Shown: positions 33,244-42,178 of the stretch, piece by piece
How the letters are laid out: each line of letters starts with the position of its first letter
Position numbering within the stretch: the stretch's first letter is position 1
Source: Thiocapsa imhoffii
Lineage (GTDB): Bacteria > Pseudomonadota > Gammaproteobacteria > Chromatiales > Chromatiaceae
Assembly (NCBI RefSeq): GCF_016583985.1
Contig: NZ_NRSD01000018.1
Span: 1-64,000, forward strand
Length of the DNA stretch: 64,000 bases
Direction of reading: 5' to 3'
Position numbers and translations under genes: made by a program
Notes under the pieces: generated by a model
The model's input: the letters and a program-made list of their open reading frames with translations, nothing else
Databases searched by the model: none
Told to the model about the DNA's origin: nothing

Positions 33244-34155
33244 TCAGATCCGCTCCTCCAAACATTGCCGTAAGGAGACGCGCCAATCGGGCATGGTCAA
33301 GCCAAAGGTGTCTTGAACGCGCCGATTGTCGAGCACGGAATAACGCGGGCGCAGCGCGGGCGCTGGATACTCGGATGATGGGATGGGGATCAGCTTACCC
33401 TCCAGTCCCGATTCCTCAAGGATGGCGCTGGCGAAACCGTACCAACTGACTTGTCCCGAACCGGTCAAGTGATAGAGTCCACCCACGTCGGCAAGATCGA
33501 GCTCGCCCCGCAAGACTCGATACAAGACCAATGCCGTCACCTCCGCCAGCATCCGACTCCAGGTCGGCGCGCCGACCTGATCATCGACGATGCGTAACTC
33601 ATCACGCTCCTGCAGCAGGCGCAACATGGTTAAGAGAAAATTGGCTCCCCGGATACCATAGACCCAACTGGTTCGGAAGATGAGCGCCTGGGCACCCGAG
33701 TTCAAAAGTACCTGCTCTCCCGCGAGCTTGGTCTCACCATAGACATTCAGTGGTCCCGTCAGGTCGTCTTCGCGATAGGGTCGATCGATCTCGCCGGAGA
33801 ACACGAAATCGGTTGAGTAGTGAATGAGCGGGATACCCCGCACCGCGACGAGTTCAGCCATTTCACCAACGGCATCGGCATTGATCCGACGCGCGGTGTC
33901 TTGATCAGTCTCCGCTTTATCGACCGCGGTGTAGGCCGCGGCATTCACGAGGGCGTCCGGCTGCGTCTCATCGACGAGTCGCCGCAACGACAGCGGGTCC
34001 ATGAGATCGATGATCGGACCGCACTCCCCTTCAAGCGAGGCCGTGACCACGTTGCCGAGCGTTGCCAAGGTGCGGCGCAGTTCCCATCCGACTTGCCCAT
34101 TGGCGCCGATGAGAAGGATGCGGGGCCGCTCGGTTGTCTTGCGCTCGATCGTCAT
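33244..34155 (-). CDS. rfbD: dTDP-4-dehydrorhamnose reductase RfbD
   Basis: Last step of dTDP-L-rhamnose synthesis. 303 aa, NAD(P)-binding GANGQVGWEL, STDFVFSG, and the catalytic YGETKLAGE (YxxxK). Fourth gene of the minus-strand rfbBACD operon; its ATG overlaps the rfbC stop as ATGA (34155-34152). Rhamnose made here would feed O-antigen or other surface polysaccharide. Confidence 0.95.
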   Translation of the reverse strand: MTIERKTTERPRILLIGANGQVGWELRRTLATLGNVVTASLEGECGPIIDLMDPLSLRRLVDETQPDALVNAAAYTAVDKAETDQDTARRINADAVGEMAELVAVRGIPLIHYSTDFVFSGEIDRPYREDDLTGPLNVYGETKLAGEQVLLNSGAQALIFRTSWVYGIRGANFLLTMLRLLQERDELRIVDDQVGAPTWSRMLAEVTALVLYRVLRGELDLADVGGLYHLTGSGQVSWYGFASAILEESGLEGKLIPIPSSEYPAPALRPRYSVLDNRRVQDTFGLTMPDWRVSLRQCLEERI

Positions 34156-34721
34156 GGATAGTCCTCATAACTGGGGAGGCGCTCGGGCGGGATCTCGCTC
34201 AAGCAGGGTGCTGCGGTATCTTTTGCCGACAACTCGGGAGACAGGCCGTCGAGCGGCCAGGCGATGGACAGCGCGGGATCATCCCAACGGATCCCGAACT
34301 CCGTCTCCGGGCTGTAATACTCAGTGTTTTTATAGGTGAAGAGTGCTGATTCACCCGTGACGAGAAAACCGTGAGCGAAGCCTGGAGGGATCCAGAACTG
34401 GCGGCGATTCTGCCCCGATAGCGTGGCACTGACCCACTGCCCAAACGTGGGTGAACCGCGGCGGATGTCAACCGCGACGTCATACACCTCGCCCCACATG
34501 ACCTGAACTAATTTTCCTTGTGCATGGGGGTGTTGCACGTGTAAACCACGCAGCACGCCTTGTCGTGAGAAGGACAGGTTGTCCTGAACCAGGTCTGCTG
34601 GAAGACCGAGCTCGGTATAACGGTTGCTGCGATAGGTCTCCATGAAAAACCCCCGCTCATCGCCCCACACCTTCGGCTCGATGATGAGAACCCCGGGGAT
34701 CGCGGTTTCCACAACATTCAT
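34152..34721 (-). CDS. rfbC: dTDP-4-dehydrorhamnose 3,5-epimerase RfbC
   Basis: 189 aa cupin-fold epimerase. It opens [24 protein letters not shown], has the catalytic His in [10 protein letters not shown], then [18 protein letters not shown] and [15 protein letters not shown] 34721 overlaps the rfbA stop as ATGA. The frame is open upstream to 34847 but that stretch is inside rfbA. Confidence 0.95.
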   Translation of the reverse strand: MNVVETAIPGVLIIEPKVWGDERGFFMETYRSNRYTELGLPADLVQDNLSFSRQGVLRGLHVQHPHAQGKLVQVMWGEVYDVAVDIRRGSPTFGQWVSATLSGQNRRQFWIPPGFAHGFLVTGESALFTYKNTEYYSPETEFGIRWDDPALSIAWPLDGLSPELSAKDTAAPCLSEIPPERLPSYEDYP

Positions 34722-35599
34722 ACACTCCCTCGCTCCAACAGGCTCAACAGATAAGCACCATAACCGCTCTTGCTCAGCTCTTCGCCCATGCTGCGCAATT
34801 GCTGATCGTCGATCCAGCCTGAAAAATACGCGACCTCCTCCGGACAACAGATCTTGAGTCCTTGACGACGTTCGATCGTCTCGATGAATTGACCCGCTTG
34901 CATCAGTGACTCATGGGTTCCCGTATCGAGCCACGCGGTTCCCCGACCGATCCGGCTGACGTGGAGCTCGCCGCGCTCGAGATAACCAATATTGAGATCC
35001 GTGATCTCCAACTCACCGCGCGCCGAGGGGCGCAATCCGGCGGCCAATTCGCAGGCCTTCTCATCGTAGAAATAGATTCCTGTCACCGCCCAATTCGACT
35101 TGGGAACACGTGGCTTTTCTTCGAGGCTCAACACCTGTCCGTCAACGTCGAATTCAACCACGCCATAACGCTGCGGATCCGAGACGTAATACCCAAAAAC
35201 CGTCGCGCCCTGCGTGCGCGCACTGGCCGCCTTGAGCTGGTCGACTAGACCGTGGCCATAGAAGATGTTGTCGCCCAACACCAAGCAAGAGGGGGCCCCG
35301 TCGAGGAAATCGCTCCCGATCAGAAAGGCTTGCGCGAGTCCGTCGGGGCGCGGCTGCTCCGCATACTCAAGCCGCACCCCCCACTGCTCACCCGACCCGA
35401 GCAAGGCACGAAAGAGCGGCAGATCGTGTGGTGTGGAGATGATCAGGATGTCCCGGATCCCGGCCAGCATCAAGGTCGCGAGCGGGTAATAGATCATGGG
35501 CTTATCGTAGATCGGTAGCAATTGCTTGCTAACCGCTCGCGTCAACGGATAGAGCCGGGTGCCCGACCCTCCGGCGAGGATCATGCCTTTTCGATTCAT
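34718..35599 (-). CDS. rfbA: Glucose-1-phosphate thymidylyltransferase RfbA
   Basis: 293 aa. The nucleotide-binding signature [16 protein letters not shown] is at the start, followed by [25 protein letters not shown] and [15 protein letters not shown]. Makes dTDP-glucose from glucose 1-phosphate and dTTP. ATG 35599 overlaps the rfbB stop as ATGA. Confidence 0.96.
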   Translation of the reverse strand: MNRKGMILAGGSGTRLYPLTRAVSKQLLPIYDKPMIYYPLATLMLAGIRDILIISTPHDLPLFRALLGSGEQWGVRLEYAEQPRPDGLAQAFLIGSDFLDGAPSCLVLGDNIFYGHGLVDQLKAASARTQGATVFGYYVSDPQRYGVVEFDVDGQVLSLEEKPRVPKSNWAVTGIYFYDEKACELAAGLRPSARGELEITDLNIGYLERGELHVSRIGRGTAWLDTGTHESLMQAGQFIETIERRQGLKICCPEEVAYFSGWIDDQQLRSMGEELSKSGYGAYLLSLLERGSV

Positions 35600-36669
35600 G
35601 GTTCGATCCTGGTGTCGGTGGCGCCGAGACGTTCGCCCCGATAACGGCCGTCGGTCACGCGCTGGCACCATTCAGGGTGCTCGAGGTACCAATCGACCGT
35701 GCGGCGCAGGCCCGATTCGAACGTCTCCGCGGGTTCCCAACCGAGTTCTTGCTTGAGCTTGCTCGCATCAATGGCGTAGCGGCGATCATGGCCCGGACGA
35801 TCGTTCACAAAAGTCTTCAGTTGGGCATGGGGGCGATAGGGTGAATCCGGCAATCGCGCATCGAGTAACGCGCAGAGGGTGTCGAGGACCTCAAGGTTCG
35901 TCCGCTCGCTGTTGCCGCCGACATTGTAGACCTCGCCGGGTCGCCCTGCCTCCAGGACGCGCCAGATTGCCTGACAATGATCGAGGACGTAGAGCCAGTC
36001 GCGCACGTTCCCTCCATCGCCATAGATGGGCAAGGGTTCCCCTTGCTGCGCCTTGAGGATCATCAGTGGGATCAATTTCTCGGGAAATTGATAGGGACCA
36101 TAGTTGTTCGAGCAGTTCGTTGTCAGCACCGGGAGACCGTAGGTGTGGAACCAGGCCCGCACCAAATGATCCGACGCGGCCTTCGAGGCGGAGTACGGCG
36201 AATTCGGCGCGTAGGGCGTCGACTCGGTGAACAGGCCGGTGGGACCCAGCGAGCCGTAGACCTCATCGGTCGAGACATGCAGAAACCGAAACGCCGCTTT
36301 CGCCTCCCCCATGCGTCGTGACCAGTGGGCACGCGCACAGTCGAGAAGATTGAAGGTGCCCACGACGTTGGTCTGGACGAACTGCGCCGGCCCATCAATG
36401 GAACGATCCACATGGCTTTCAGCAGCGAAGTTCACGACCGCATCGACGTCGAACTCGGCCAGCAGCCGGGCAACCAGGTCCGCATCCGCGATATCGCCCT
36501 GCACGAAACGATGGCGTGGATGATCCATGAATTCAGCCAGCGTATCGAGGTTTCCTGCATAGGTGAGGAGGTCCAGATTCACGACCCGCACCTCGGTCTG
36601 CTCCATGAGGAACCGCACAAAATTACCGCCGATGAAGCCGGCGCCACCAGTCACGAGAAGGGTCGACAC
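35596..36669 (-). CDS. rfbB: dTDP-glucose 4,6-dehydratase RfbB
   Basis: 357 aa from GTG 36669, chosen because GGAGAA lies 6 nt upstream and the protein then begins [16 protein letters not shown] like its homologues (an ATG frame to 36693 is also open). Catalytic [10 protein letters not shown] and [12 protein letters not shown] (YxxxK) are intact. First gene of rfbBACD, all four joined by 4-nt ATGA overlaps. Confidence 0.95.
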   Translation of the reverse strand: MSTLLVTGGAGFIGGNFVRFLMEQTEVRVVNLDLLTYAGNLDTLAEFMDHPRHRFVQGDIADADLVARLLAEFDVDAVVNFAAESHVDRSIDGPAQFVQTNVVGTFNLLDCARAHWSRRMGEAKAAFRFLHVSTDEVYGSLGPTGLFTESTPYAPNSPYSASKAASDHLVRAWFHTYGLPVLTTNCSNNYGPYQFPEKLIPLMILKAQQGEPLPIYGDGGNVRDWLYVLDHCQAIWRVLEAGRPGEVYNVGGNSERTNLEVLDTLCALLDARLPDSPYRPHAQLKTFVNDRPGHDRRYAIDASKLKQELGWEPAETFESGLRRTVDWYLEHPEWCQRVTDGRYRGERLGATDTRIEP

Positions 36670-36870
36670 GCGCAGTTCTCCTGTAACGCACATGGGAGTT
36701 GGTCGAGCGAGGTTCCGCGGAGCGGACCATTGGATGGATCCTACCAGGGTTTCACGGCGTCACGGAATTGACGAACCGCACACTCGAGCGCGACGGACAG
36801 TGCGTGCGCTCCTGGCGGGCGACACCGACTGCGGTCGCGCCCCTCGACGTGCTGGTCCGGGACCGGGCGA

Positions 36871-36899
36871 TTGCGAAAGAGAATACGAACGGTTATTAT
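36871..36899 (+). promoter_or_regulatory. Predicted sigma-70 promoter of the ferrosome-like cluster
   Basis: TTGCGA (36871-36876), 17-bp spacer, TATTAT (36894-36899). A sequence from 36888 to 36906 that overlaps the -10 box matches an overlapping-dimer Fur consensus at 12 of 19 positions, so iron-dependent repression is possible. It lies about 65 nt before the first gene of the cluster. Confidence 0.5.
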
Positions 36900-36963
36900 T
36901 CTTATAGAAACTGACCCGATTCATGTGTCCATCTGCCCTCTGCCATTCTCAGGAGCCTCGTGC

Positions 36964-37818
36964 ATGAGTGACCACGAACACGTCCAAGGCCCACCGCCAT
37001 CGGCGGCGGGTGCCACCGCGCCGAATCCAGGCCCATCATCGTCGCCGGGCGGACCGTCCGTTGGTTTTGCTCCGGGTCCAGCACAGGGTCCAGCGCCCGC
37101 TGCTCACGATTGCCCGGGAGTGCAATCTCCGGCCTCAAGCAGGCCGAACGATCCTGGAATGGCACCGCCGGTTCATGGTGCGAGTTGGCCGCCGCCTCGC
37201 TATCCCGGCGCACCAGCGGCCTCTTACGGTTGGCCCGATGCCTCGCCCCCTCATCCGGCTGCCTATGCCCATCCTGGTCCTGGCCTGGGAGCTGACCCGG
37301 GTGGCCATGGCAACCCAGCCGATGTCTATGCCGCGATCCAGGGATACGGGGCGCCGCCTCCCTACTGGTCACCGCCTCCCTACTGGGCGGCACCGGCATA
37401 CGGACCGCCACATCCTGGTGCCATCCCGAATAATGGGATGCCCTGGGGAACACCCTGGGGTGACCCGGACGGTGCTCGTGCGGCCATGATGCGCGGTTCG
37501 GTTAGTAGCCACACGGGGGGAACCGGACAGGGGCATGGCGGGCCCGGCATGGCCGCGCTGATAGAGGACATCGCCAACGGCGGCAATGGGCTCTCCAGCC
37601 TCAGCAAAATGCTGAATTTCGAGGACTCCGAGTTCTGGAAAGGCGCACTCCTCGGCGCGGCCGCGGTGTTCGTCCTGACCAACGAGTCGGTGCAATCAGC
37701 TTTATTCAAGACCGGCGCCAAGACCAAGGCCGCGGTGAAGACCGGCGTTGAGCGGGTCCGCGACCGGCCCCGCCCGGCATCCGAGCACGTTGAGCAGGCG
37801 TCGTCCGATGAACGCTAA
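36964..37818 (+). CDS. Pro/Gly/Tyr-rich protein with GxxxG membrane segment (ferrosome-like cluster)
   Basis: 284 aa; AGGAG lies 8 nt before ATG 36964. Residues 1-190 are low-complexity, dominated by Pro, Gly, Ala and Tyr (PPPYWSPPPYWAAPAYGPP). Near residue 227 comes KGALLGAAAVFVLTNESVQ, a hydrophobic segment with a GxxxG (G227-G231), then a Lys/Arg-rich tail. The same hydrophobic motif recurs in the 149-aa protein of this cluster. Ferrosome clusters are known to encode proteins with hydrophobic GxxxG patches beside the P1B-6 ATPase. The disordered arm could coat or scaffold the compartment; that is inference. Its stop overlaps the next gene. Confidence 0.75.
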   Translation: MSDHEHVQGPPPSAAGATAPNPGPSSSPGGPSVGFAPGPAQGPAPAAHDCPGVQSPASSRPNDPGMAPPVHGASWPPPRYPGAPAASYGWPDASPPHPAAYAHPGPGLGADPGGHGNPADVYAAIQGYGAPPPYWSPPPYWAAPAYGPPHPGAIPNNGMPWGTPWGDPDGARAAMMRGSVSSHTGGTGQGHGGPGMAALIEDIANGGNGLSSLSKMLNFEDSEFWKGALLGAAAVFVLTNESVQSALFKTGAKTKAAVKTGVERVRDRPRPASEHVEQASSDER

Positions 37819-38059
37819 CGATCAGCCCACACCCTACATGCCTAATCACGGACAGCGTCAACGACATGGGGTGCGCAAGAACCTCGTTGAAGGGATCGGT
37901 GGCTTTGTGACCGGCGCCGCATTGGTGATGTTCTTGCGCGCACTCGCCACCGGCCGGACACCGCGCTCGCGGGTGGCAAGCGCTACGGCGGCTTCAGCGC
38001 GTCACCCAACCGAGGGCTCCACTGAATCGGCATCGCTCCATCAACACAAGACGCCCTAA
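37808..38059 (+). CDS. Small GxxxG membrane protein (ferrosome-like cluster)
   Basis: 83 aa from ATG 37808, overlapping the end of the previous gene by 11 nt, so translation is probably coupled. A basic start (RQRHGVRKNLVE) leads to one hydrophobic segment, GIGGFVTGAALVMFLRAL, containing GFVTG (G32-G36), then a Ser/Ala/Arg tail. No family recognised. Its GxxxG helix parallels those of its two neighbours. Confidence 0.7.
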   Translation: MNANDQPTPYMPNHGQRQRHGVRKNLVEGIGGFVTGAALVMFLRALATGRTPRSRVASATAASARHPTEGSTESASLHQHKTP

Positions 38060-38264
38060 CTCGGACGAGATGGGGATGCGATCCAAGCCAGACATTGGAA
38101 CGCGCCAGGATCAGAATCGGCATGGCAATCGGCGGCTGCCCACGGCATCAGGTTGCTCACATGGCGATTGACGTGCCGAGCGCGCAACCTCCTTCAACAG
38201 ATCAACCTATTCAAGCGCATCGCCGATGTGCGACTGCGCCTCCATCACCGGGAGAACGATCCAG

Positions 38265-38714
38265 ATGAGCGACAACCCACACGAGAGGAAGCCGATGTAC
38301 GATGCCACCGGAAGCTATGGCACAGGCTATGGCATGGGCTCTGGGATGAGTCCTTCAGGGATGCCTGGGCGCCCCGGCATCTATCCCGGATATCCACCAA
38401 ACGCGGATTGGATGAGAGGTGTTGATCCTGGTTGGGCCGCGATGCCGGGTGACTCTGCGGCACGCTATCCAAGACCATCCGCGCCCGCCCCTGCATCCTC
38501 GTTTTTCAATTTCAACAACGATCGGTTTCTCAAAGGATTACTCATCGGAGCGGCCGCGACCTATCTCCTGACTAACGAAAGCGTCCAACGCACCGCGATC
38601 AAGGGCGTGGTGCAACTCTGGTCGGCCGTCCAGGGCGGTATTGAAGAGGCGAAGGAGCGGTTTCACGATGCCGAGGCGGAATTACGTCACGCATCCCAAT
38701 CCAAGTCTGAATAA
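38265..38714 (+). CDS. Gly/Pro/Met-rich GxxxG membrane protein (ferrosome-like cluster)
   Basis: 149 aa from ATG 38265. The first 80 residues are low-complexity (Gly, Met, Pro, Tyr; for example YGTGYGMGSGMSPSGMPG). Then KGLLIGAAATYLLTNESVQ (G91-G95 GxxxG) is nearly the same as the motif of the 284-aa protein, and a charged amphipathic helix (GGIEEAKERFHDAEAELRHA) follows, as in YtxH-like proteins. It ends 17 nt before the ATPase start I prefer. The membrane segment plus amphipathic helix suggests a curvature or coat role on an organelle membrane; this is inference. Confidence 0.75.
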   Translation: MSDNPHERKPMYDATGSYGTGYGMGSGMSPSGMPGRPGIYPGYPPNADWMRGVDPGWAAMPGDSAARYPRPSAPAPASSFFNFNNDRFLKGLLIGAAATYLLTNESVQRTAIKGVVQLWSAVQGGIEEAKERFHDAEAELRHASQSKSE

Positions 38715-38730
38715 CGCCTCTGTTCCGATC

Positions 38731-40905
38731 ATGAGACTCGGTGTGCCGGAGATGCCGTCGGACGATTGCATCCTACATGAGCTTCCGGGCCGCATCCGGC
38801 TGCGAATCCCGGCACTCGGCGCGCCGGGATCCACTCCGGATGATCTCGAAGACTGGATGGACACGTTGAGCGAGGTGTCTCACACCCGCGCCAATCAAGT
38901 TGCACGCACCCTGGTGGTGCACTATGACAAGACGCCAGGCGCGCGCGAACGGATCTTACGGCGCCTACAAGGCTATTCACCACCGCCCGAGGGCGGACTG
39001 CGGACGGGTGTGACGCGCGAGCCCGAGATCACCCCCATGGTCATCTCCGCGCTCACCATCCTGGCGCTCCCCTGGTTGAGCCGGCCCCTCCAGATCGCGC
39101 TCACGGGCGCCAATATTGCCTCGACCATCGGTCGCGGAACCGAGACCCTCATTCGCGAGGGCATCAAGGTCGAAGTCCTCGATGCACTGGCAATCGGCCT
39201 GTCGGCGGCCCGGGGCGAACTCTATACCGCGAATCTCACCGACTTCTTGCTGTCGCTGGGGCACTTCTTAGAGCGCACCACGGAGCGCCAATCCGATCGT
39301 CAGCTGCGCAAACTCCTGCGCCCCGAGCCCGCGATGGCCTGGCTCGAGCGCGACGGGGAATTGATTCAGATTCCCGGCGATCAGGTCGAGTCGGGGGACA
39401 TCCTGCAGGTCGGTACGGGAGAAACCATTCCGGTCGACGGCCGTGTGATCAGCGGAACGGCGCTGGTCAATCAGGCCTTGGTGACGGGCGAGGATGTCCC
39501 GGTGCGCAAGGAGGCACCCCGCCGCGTGGTGGCCGGGTCGGTCCTGGTTGAGGGACGGCTGCGCATCACCGCGACGCAGGTTGGTGCGGAGACGACCACG
39601 GCACGCATCGCGCGCTTCATCCAAGAGTCACTCGATCAACGCTCGGACACGCAACGCGAAGCCGACCGTCTCGCCGATCAGCGCGTCTATCTCACGTTAG
39701 CGACCGGCGCGGTCGTCTATGGTCTGACCCGCAATCTCACCCGCCTCCAATCGGTCTTCCTCGTCGATTACTCATGTGCGCTCAAACTGGGCACGCCGGT
39801 CGCGTTCAAGTCCGGCATGTCCCGAGCCGCCGCGCATGGCGTCCTCATGAAAGGTGGCGATGCGATCGAACAGCTCGCGGGCGTCGACACCCTGGTCTTC
39901 GATAAGACCGGCACCCTCACTCATAGTGAGCTGAGCGTCACGGATGTGATCGTCTTGCGGCCTGGATTGAGCTGCAATGAGGCGGCACTTCTCGCACTCG
40001 TCGCCTCGGTCGAGGAGCATGCCTCCCATCCGGTCGCGAGCGCCATCGTCGAGGCCGCGCGCTCCCGCGATCTGCAGCACATCTCGCATGGCGAAGTGGA
40101 CTATCTGGTTGCGCATGGACTCTCCGCCGAAGTGAACGGTGAACAGATCCTAGTCGGCAGCCGACATTTCCTCGAAGAGCATCATGGCATCCGCTTCGCG
40201 GATGACGACCGCCAGATCTCGGCACTCGAAGCGTCGGGGAAAATCCTTCTCTACGTCGGTGCTCCGTCCGGCCCAGTCGGTCTGATTGCCCTGCGCGACA
40301 CACCTCGCAGGGATGCCGCGGAGACCATGAAACGGCTGCGTGCGCTTGGGATTGAAAATCTCATCATGATCACGGGCGACCGCCGGCACAAGGCCGAGGC
40401 GCTCGCTCACGAATTAGGCCTCGACGCGGTTCACGCCGAGGTCGCTCCCGAAGATAAGGCGGCACTCATCACCGGTCTCCAGTCCGCCGGCCGGCGAGTC
40501 GCCTTCGTCGGTGATGGCGTCAACGACGGCCCCGCGCTCGTCGCGGCGGATGTGGGCATCGCCATGCCTCGCGGTGCCGACATCGCGCGCGCCACGGCCG
40601 ACATCTTGCTCATGGACGACCGTTTGAGCGTCGTCGCCGATGCACGCGAACTCGCCGTGAAGACCATGGGCTTGATCCGCGGTAACTTCCGAGCCGCGAT
40701 CGGTCTCAATACCGGGATCCTCGCCGGAGCGATTGGGGGTGTCCTATCCCCCGTTGCGAGCGCCCTCCTCCACAACGGCACGACCGTGGCGATTCTCCTG
40801 AATGCACTCAGGGGCGTTCGCCTTGCCAGTGAGCAAGAGGCCTTGTTGCAGCAACGCATGGAAGACCTCGAAGAGATCGGGAACCGCCACGGCCGGCGCG
40901 CGTGA
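38731..40905 (+). CDS. fezB: P1B-6-type metal-transporting ATPase (FezB-like)
   Basis: 724 aa. An N-terminal HMA_2-like domain (HELPGRIRLRIPAL, no CxxC) is followed by membrane helices from about 98. The A-domain motif is TGED (252-255; usual TGES). The metal-site helix has SCA (348-350), the variant described for the P1B-6 subgroup, instead of CPx. The rest is DKTGTLT (D391), the HP locus SHPVAS (H433) and GDGVNDGPAL (594-603). P1B-6 ATPases (FezB) fill ferrosomes with iron. Neighbours with GxxxG segments and a separate HMA_2 protein support that reading. The start is uncertain: ATG 38752 and ATG 38668 are alternatives. Confidence 0.85.
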   Translation: MRLGVPEMPSDDCILHELPGRIRLRIPALGAPGSTPDDLEDWMDTLSEVSHTRANQVARTLVVHYDKTPGARERILRRLQGYSPPPEGGLRTGVTREPEITPMVISALTILALPWLSRPLQIALTGANIASTIGRGTETLIREGIKVEVLDALAIGLSAARGELYTANLTDFLLSLGHFLERTTERQSDRQLRKLLRPEPAMAWLERDGELIQIPGDQVESGDILQVGTGETIPVDGRVISGTALVNQALVTGEDVPVRKEAPRRVVAGSVLVEGRLRITATQVGAETTTARIARFIQESLDQRSDTQREADRLADQRVYLTLATGAVVYGLTRNLTRLQSVFLVDYSCALKLGTPVAFKSGMSRAAAHGVLMKGGDAIEQLAGVDTLVFDKTGTLTHSELSVTDVIVLRPGLSCNEAALLALVASVEEHASHPVASAIVEAARSRDLQHISHGEVDYLVAHGLSAEVNGEQILVGSRHFLEEHHGIRFADDDRQISALEASGKILLYVGAPSGPVGLIALRDTPRRDAAETMKRLRALGIENLIMITGDRRHKAEALAHELGLDAVHAEVAPEDKAALITGLQSAGRRVAFVGDGVNDGPALVAADVGIAMPRGADIARATADILLMDDRLSVVADARELAVKTMGLIRGNFRAAIGLNTGILAGAIGGVLSPVASALLHNGTTVAILLNALRGVRLASEQEALLQQRMEDLEEIGNRHGRRA

Positions 40906-40968
40906 AGCCGGTTTTCGATCCCGTGGGGACCCTCTCCTCGTTCACGCAACCGTCCCGTGCGATCGTCA

Positions 40969-41313
40969 TCAGCGCCGTTGCCTCACCGGCGCTCCGAAGA
41001 AGACCAGCACGGTCAGATCCTCCTCGACATCGAAGAAGGCGTGATCGCAGGCTGCGCGCACATACATGAGGGTTCCCTCGCGGACCTGATGCTCATCCTC
41101 GCCGACGCGCAACCGCCCTCGTCCACCCAGCACCAGATACAACTCATCCTCTTCGTGTGCATTCGCCATGTCGCGAGAACCGGCTGGCAAATGATACACG
41201 GAGCAACTCAGCGAGGGCGTGCGCAAGAACTCCTTCAGCGACAGCGTCCCAGGCTTGACCCGACCCATCAAGTCATCGAGCTGAAACACCAACCAATCAT
41301 CGTTTTCATTCAT
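40969..41313 (-). CDS. Small cupin-domain protein
   Basis: 114 aa from ATG 41313. One cupin barrel: SVYHLPAGSRDMANAHEEDELYLVLGG gives the first motif (His and Glu ligands) and GTLMYVRAACDHAFFDVEED the second (His). The metal and ligand are unknown. It is the only minus-strand gene inside the ferrosome-like cluster, convergent with the ATPase gene and divergent from the HMA_2 gene; the Fur-like site lies between the two divergent starts, so it may share iron control. Confidence 0.8.
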   Translation of the reverse strand: MNENDDWLVFQLDDLMGRVKPGTLSLKEFLRTPSLSCSVYHLPAGSRDMANAHEEDELYLVLGGRGRLRVGEDEHQVREGTLMYVRAACDHAFFDVEEDLTVLVFFGAPVRQRR

Positions 41314-41455
41314 CACAGGACATCTCAATTGCTTCAGAACAGAGGGGGGATTCCGGATCACCCGCTCAAACCCGGCGGCACAGTCTCACAATCTAGCGCG
41401 CGGAACCCTGACACGCTCAGCATTCGAAACAGGTCACGAGCGGGATCATAATCGT

Positions 41456-41474
41456 AATGCGAAAGATTTGCATT
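41456..41474. promoter_or_regulatory. Fur-like palindrome
   Basis: AATGCGAAAGATTTGCATT is a near-perfect 19-bp inverted repeat (AATGC ... GCATT) in a locally AT-rich gap. It agrees with an overlapping-dimer Fur site (AATGATAATCATTATCATT) at 13 of 19 positions. It sits 67 nt before the HMA_2 gene and about 140 nt before the divergent cupin gene. Confidence 0.45.
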
Positions 41475-41540
41475 CATGTAATAACATCCCTATCCTCCGC
41501 ACTGTCAACCGTTGATCTTCCATCGTGAGGCAGTGCGTTC

Positions 41541-41894
41541 ATGAGCCATTACATCCATCACGTTCCAGGTCGGATTCGCATTCGCTCCAGTTCCTTCCGG
41601 TGTGATCCGATCAGTGCCCGCAAGGCCGAGAGCGAGTTGCGCGCGACCGAGGGAATCCGCGACATCCGAGTCAACCCGCGTGCCGGCAGCATCACCGTGC
41701 ACTACGATCCCGCGCACACAAGTCAGGCGCAGATCCTTGCGCGGCTCGAACAGATCGGCTGCCTGGGGACCTCGATCCGCACGGATCTTGGAACCAAGCG
41801 CGTCCACGAAGCCTTCGGCAAGGCGCTCGTCGGCGCCGTAATGCAAAAGGCGGTCGAGCGCTCCGCGCTGCGCATCGTGAGTGTTCTGCTGTAG
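41541..41894 (+). CDS. HMA_2-domain protein (FezC-like)
   Basis: 117 aa from ATG 41541 with GAGG upstream. The single domain begins YIHHVPGRIRIRSSSF and continues with EGIRDIRVNPRAGSITVHYDP, the same HMA_2 pattern as the ATPase N-terminus (PGRIRxR) and without CxxC metal ligands. A C-terminal hydrophobic-leaning helix (FGKALVGAVMQKAVE) contains GKALVG. Separate HMA_2 proteins with a helical tail accompany FezB in ferrosome loci. Its role is not established; it may bind the ATPase or membrane. Confidence 0.75.
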   Translation: MSHYIHHVPGRIRIRSSSFRCDPISARKAESELRATEGIRDIRVNPRAGSITVHYDPAHTSQAQILARLEQIGCLGTSIRTDLGTKRVHEAFGKALVGAVMQKAVERSALRIVSVLL

Positions 41895-42178
41895 TCCCCC
41901 CCGTCCAACTGAATCAAAACGAGACACTCAGCGCTGATCACGCGCAGGGATTGCGCGCGATCAACATCAATCGGCTACAGCTTCGTGTGAAGGCGCTCCC
42001 AAGCGGAGGCGTGTGCCGAGGTCGCTTCATTCGCAGCCCCTCCTTCGAGCATGGTGTTTCCCACCAGTCATGGCCGCCGACCTGGGTTGTGTCGGCCTGT
42101 GCGAGCGTGTTAGAACAGGTGAACCGTGACCCGGCGAGTTCCAACCCCCGGTCACCCTGATTCCACCACATCCAAGCC

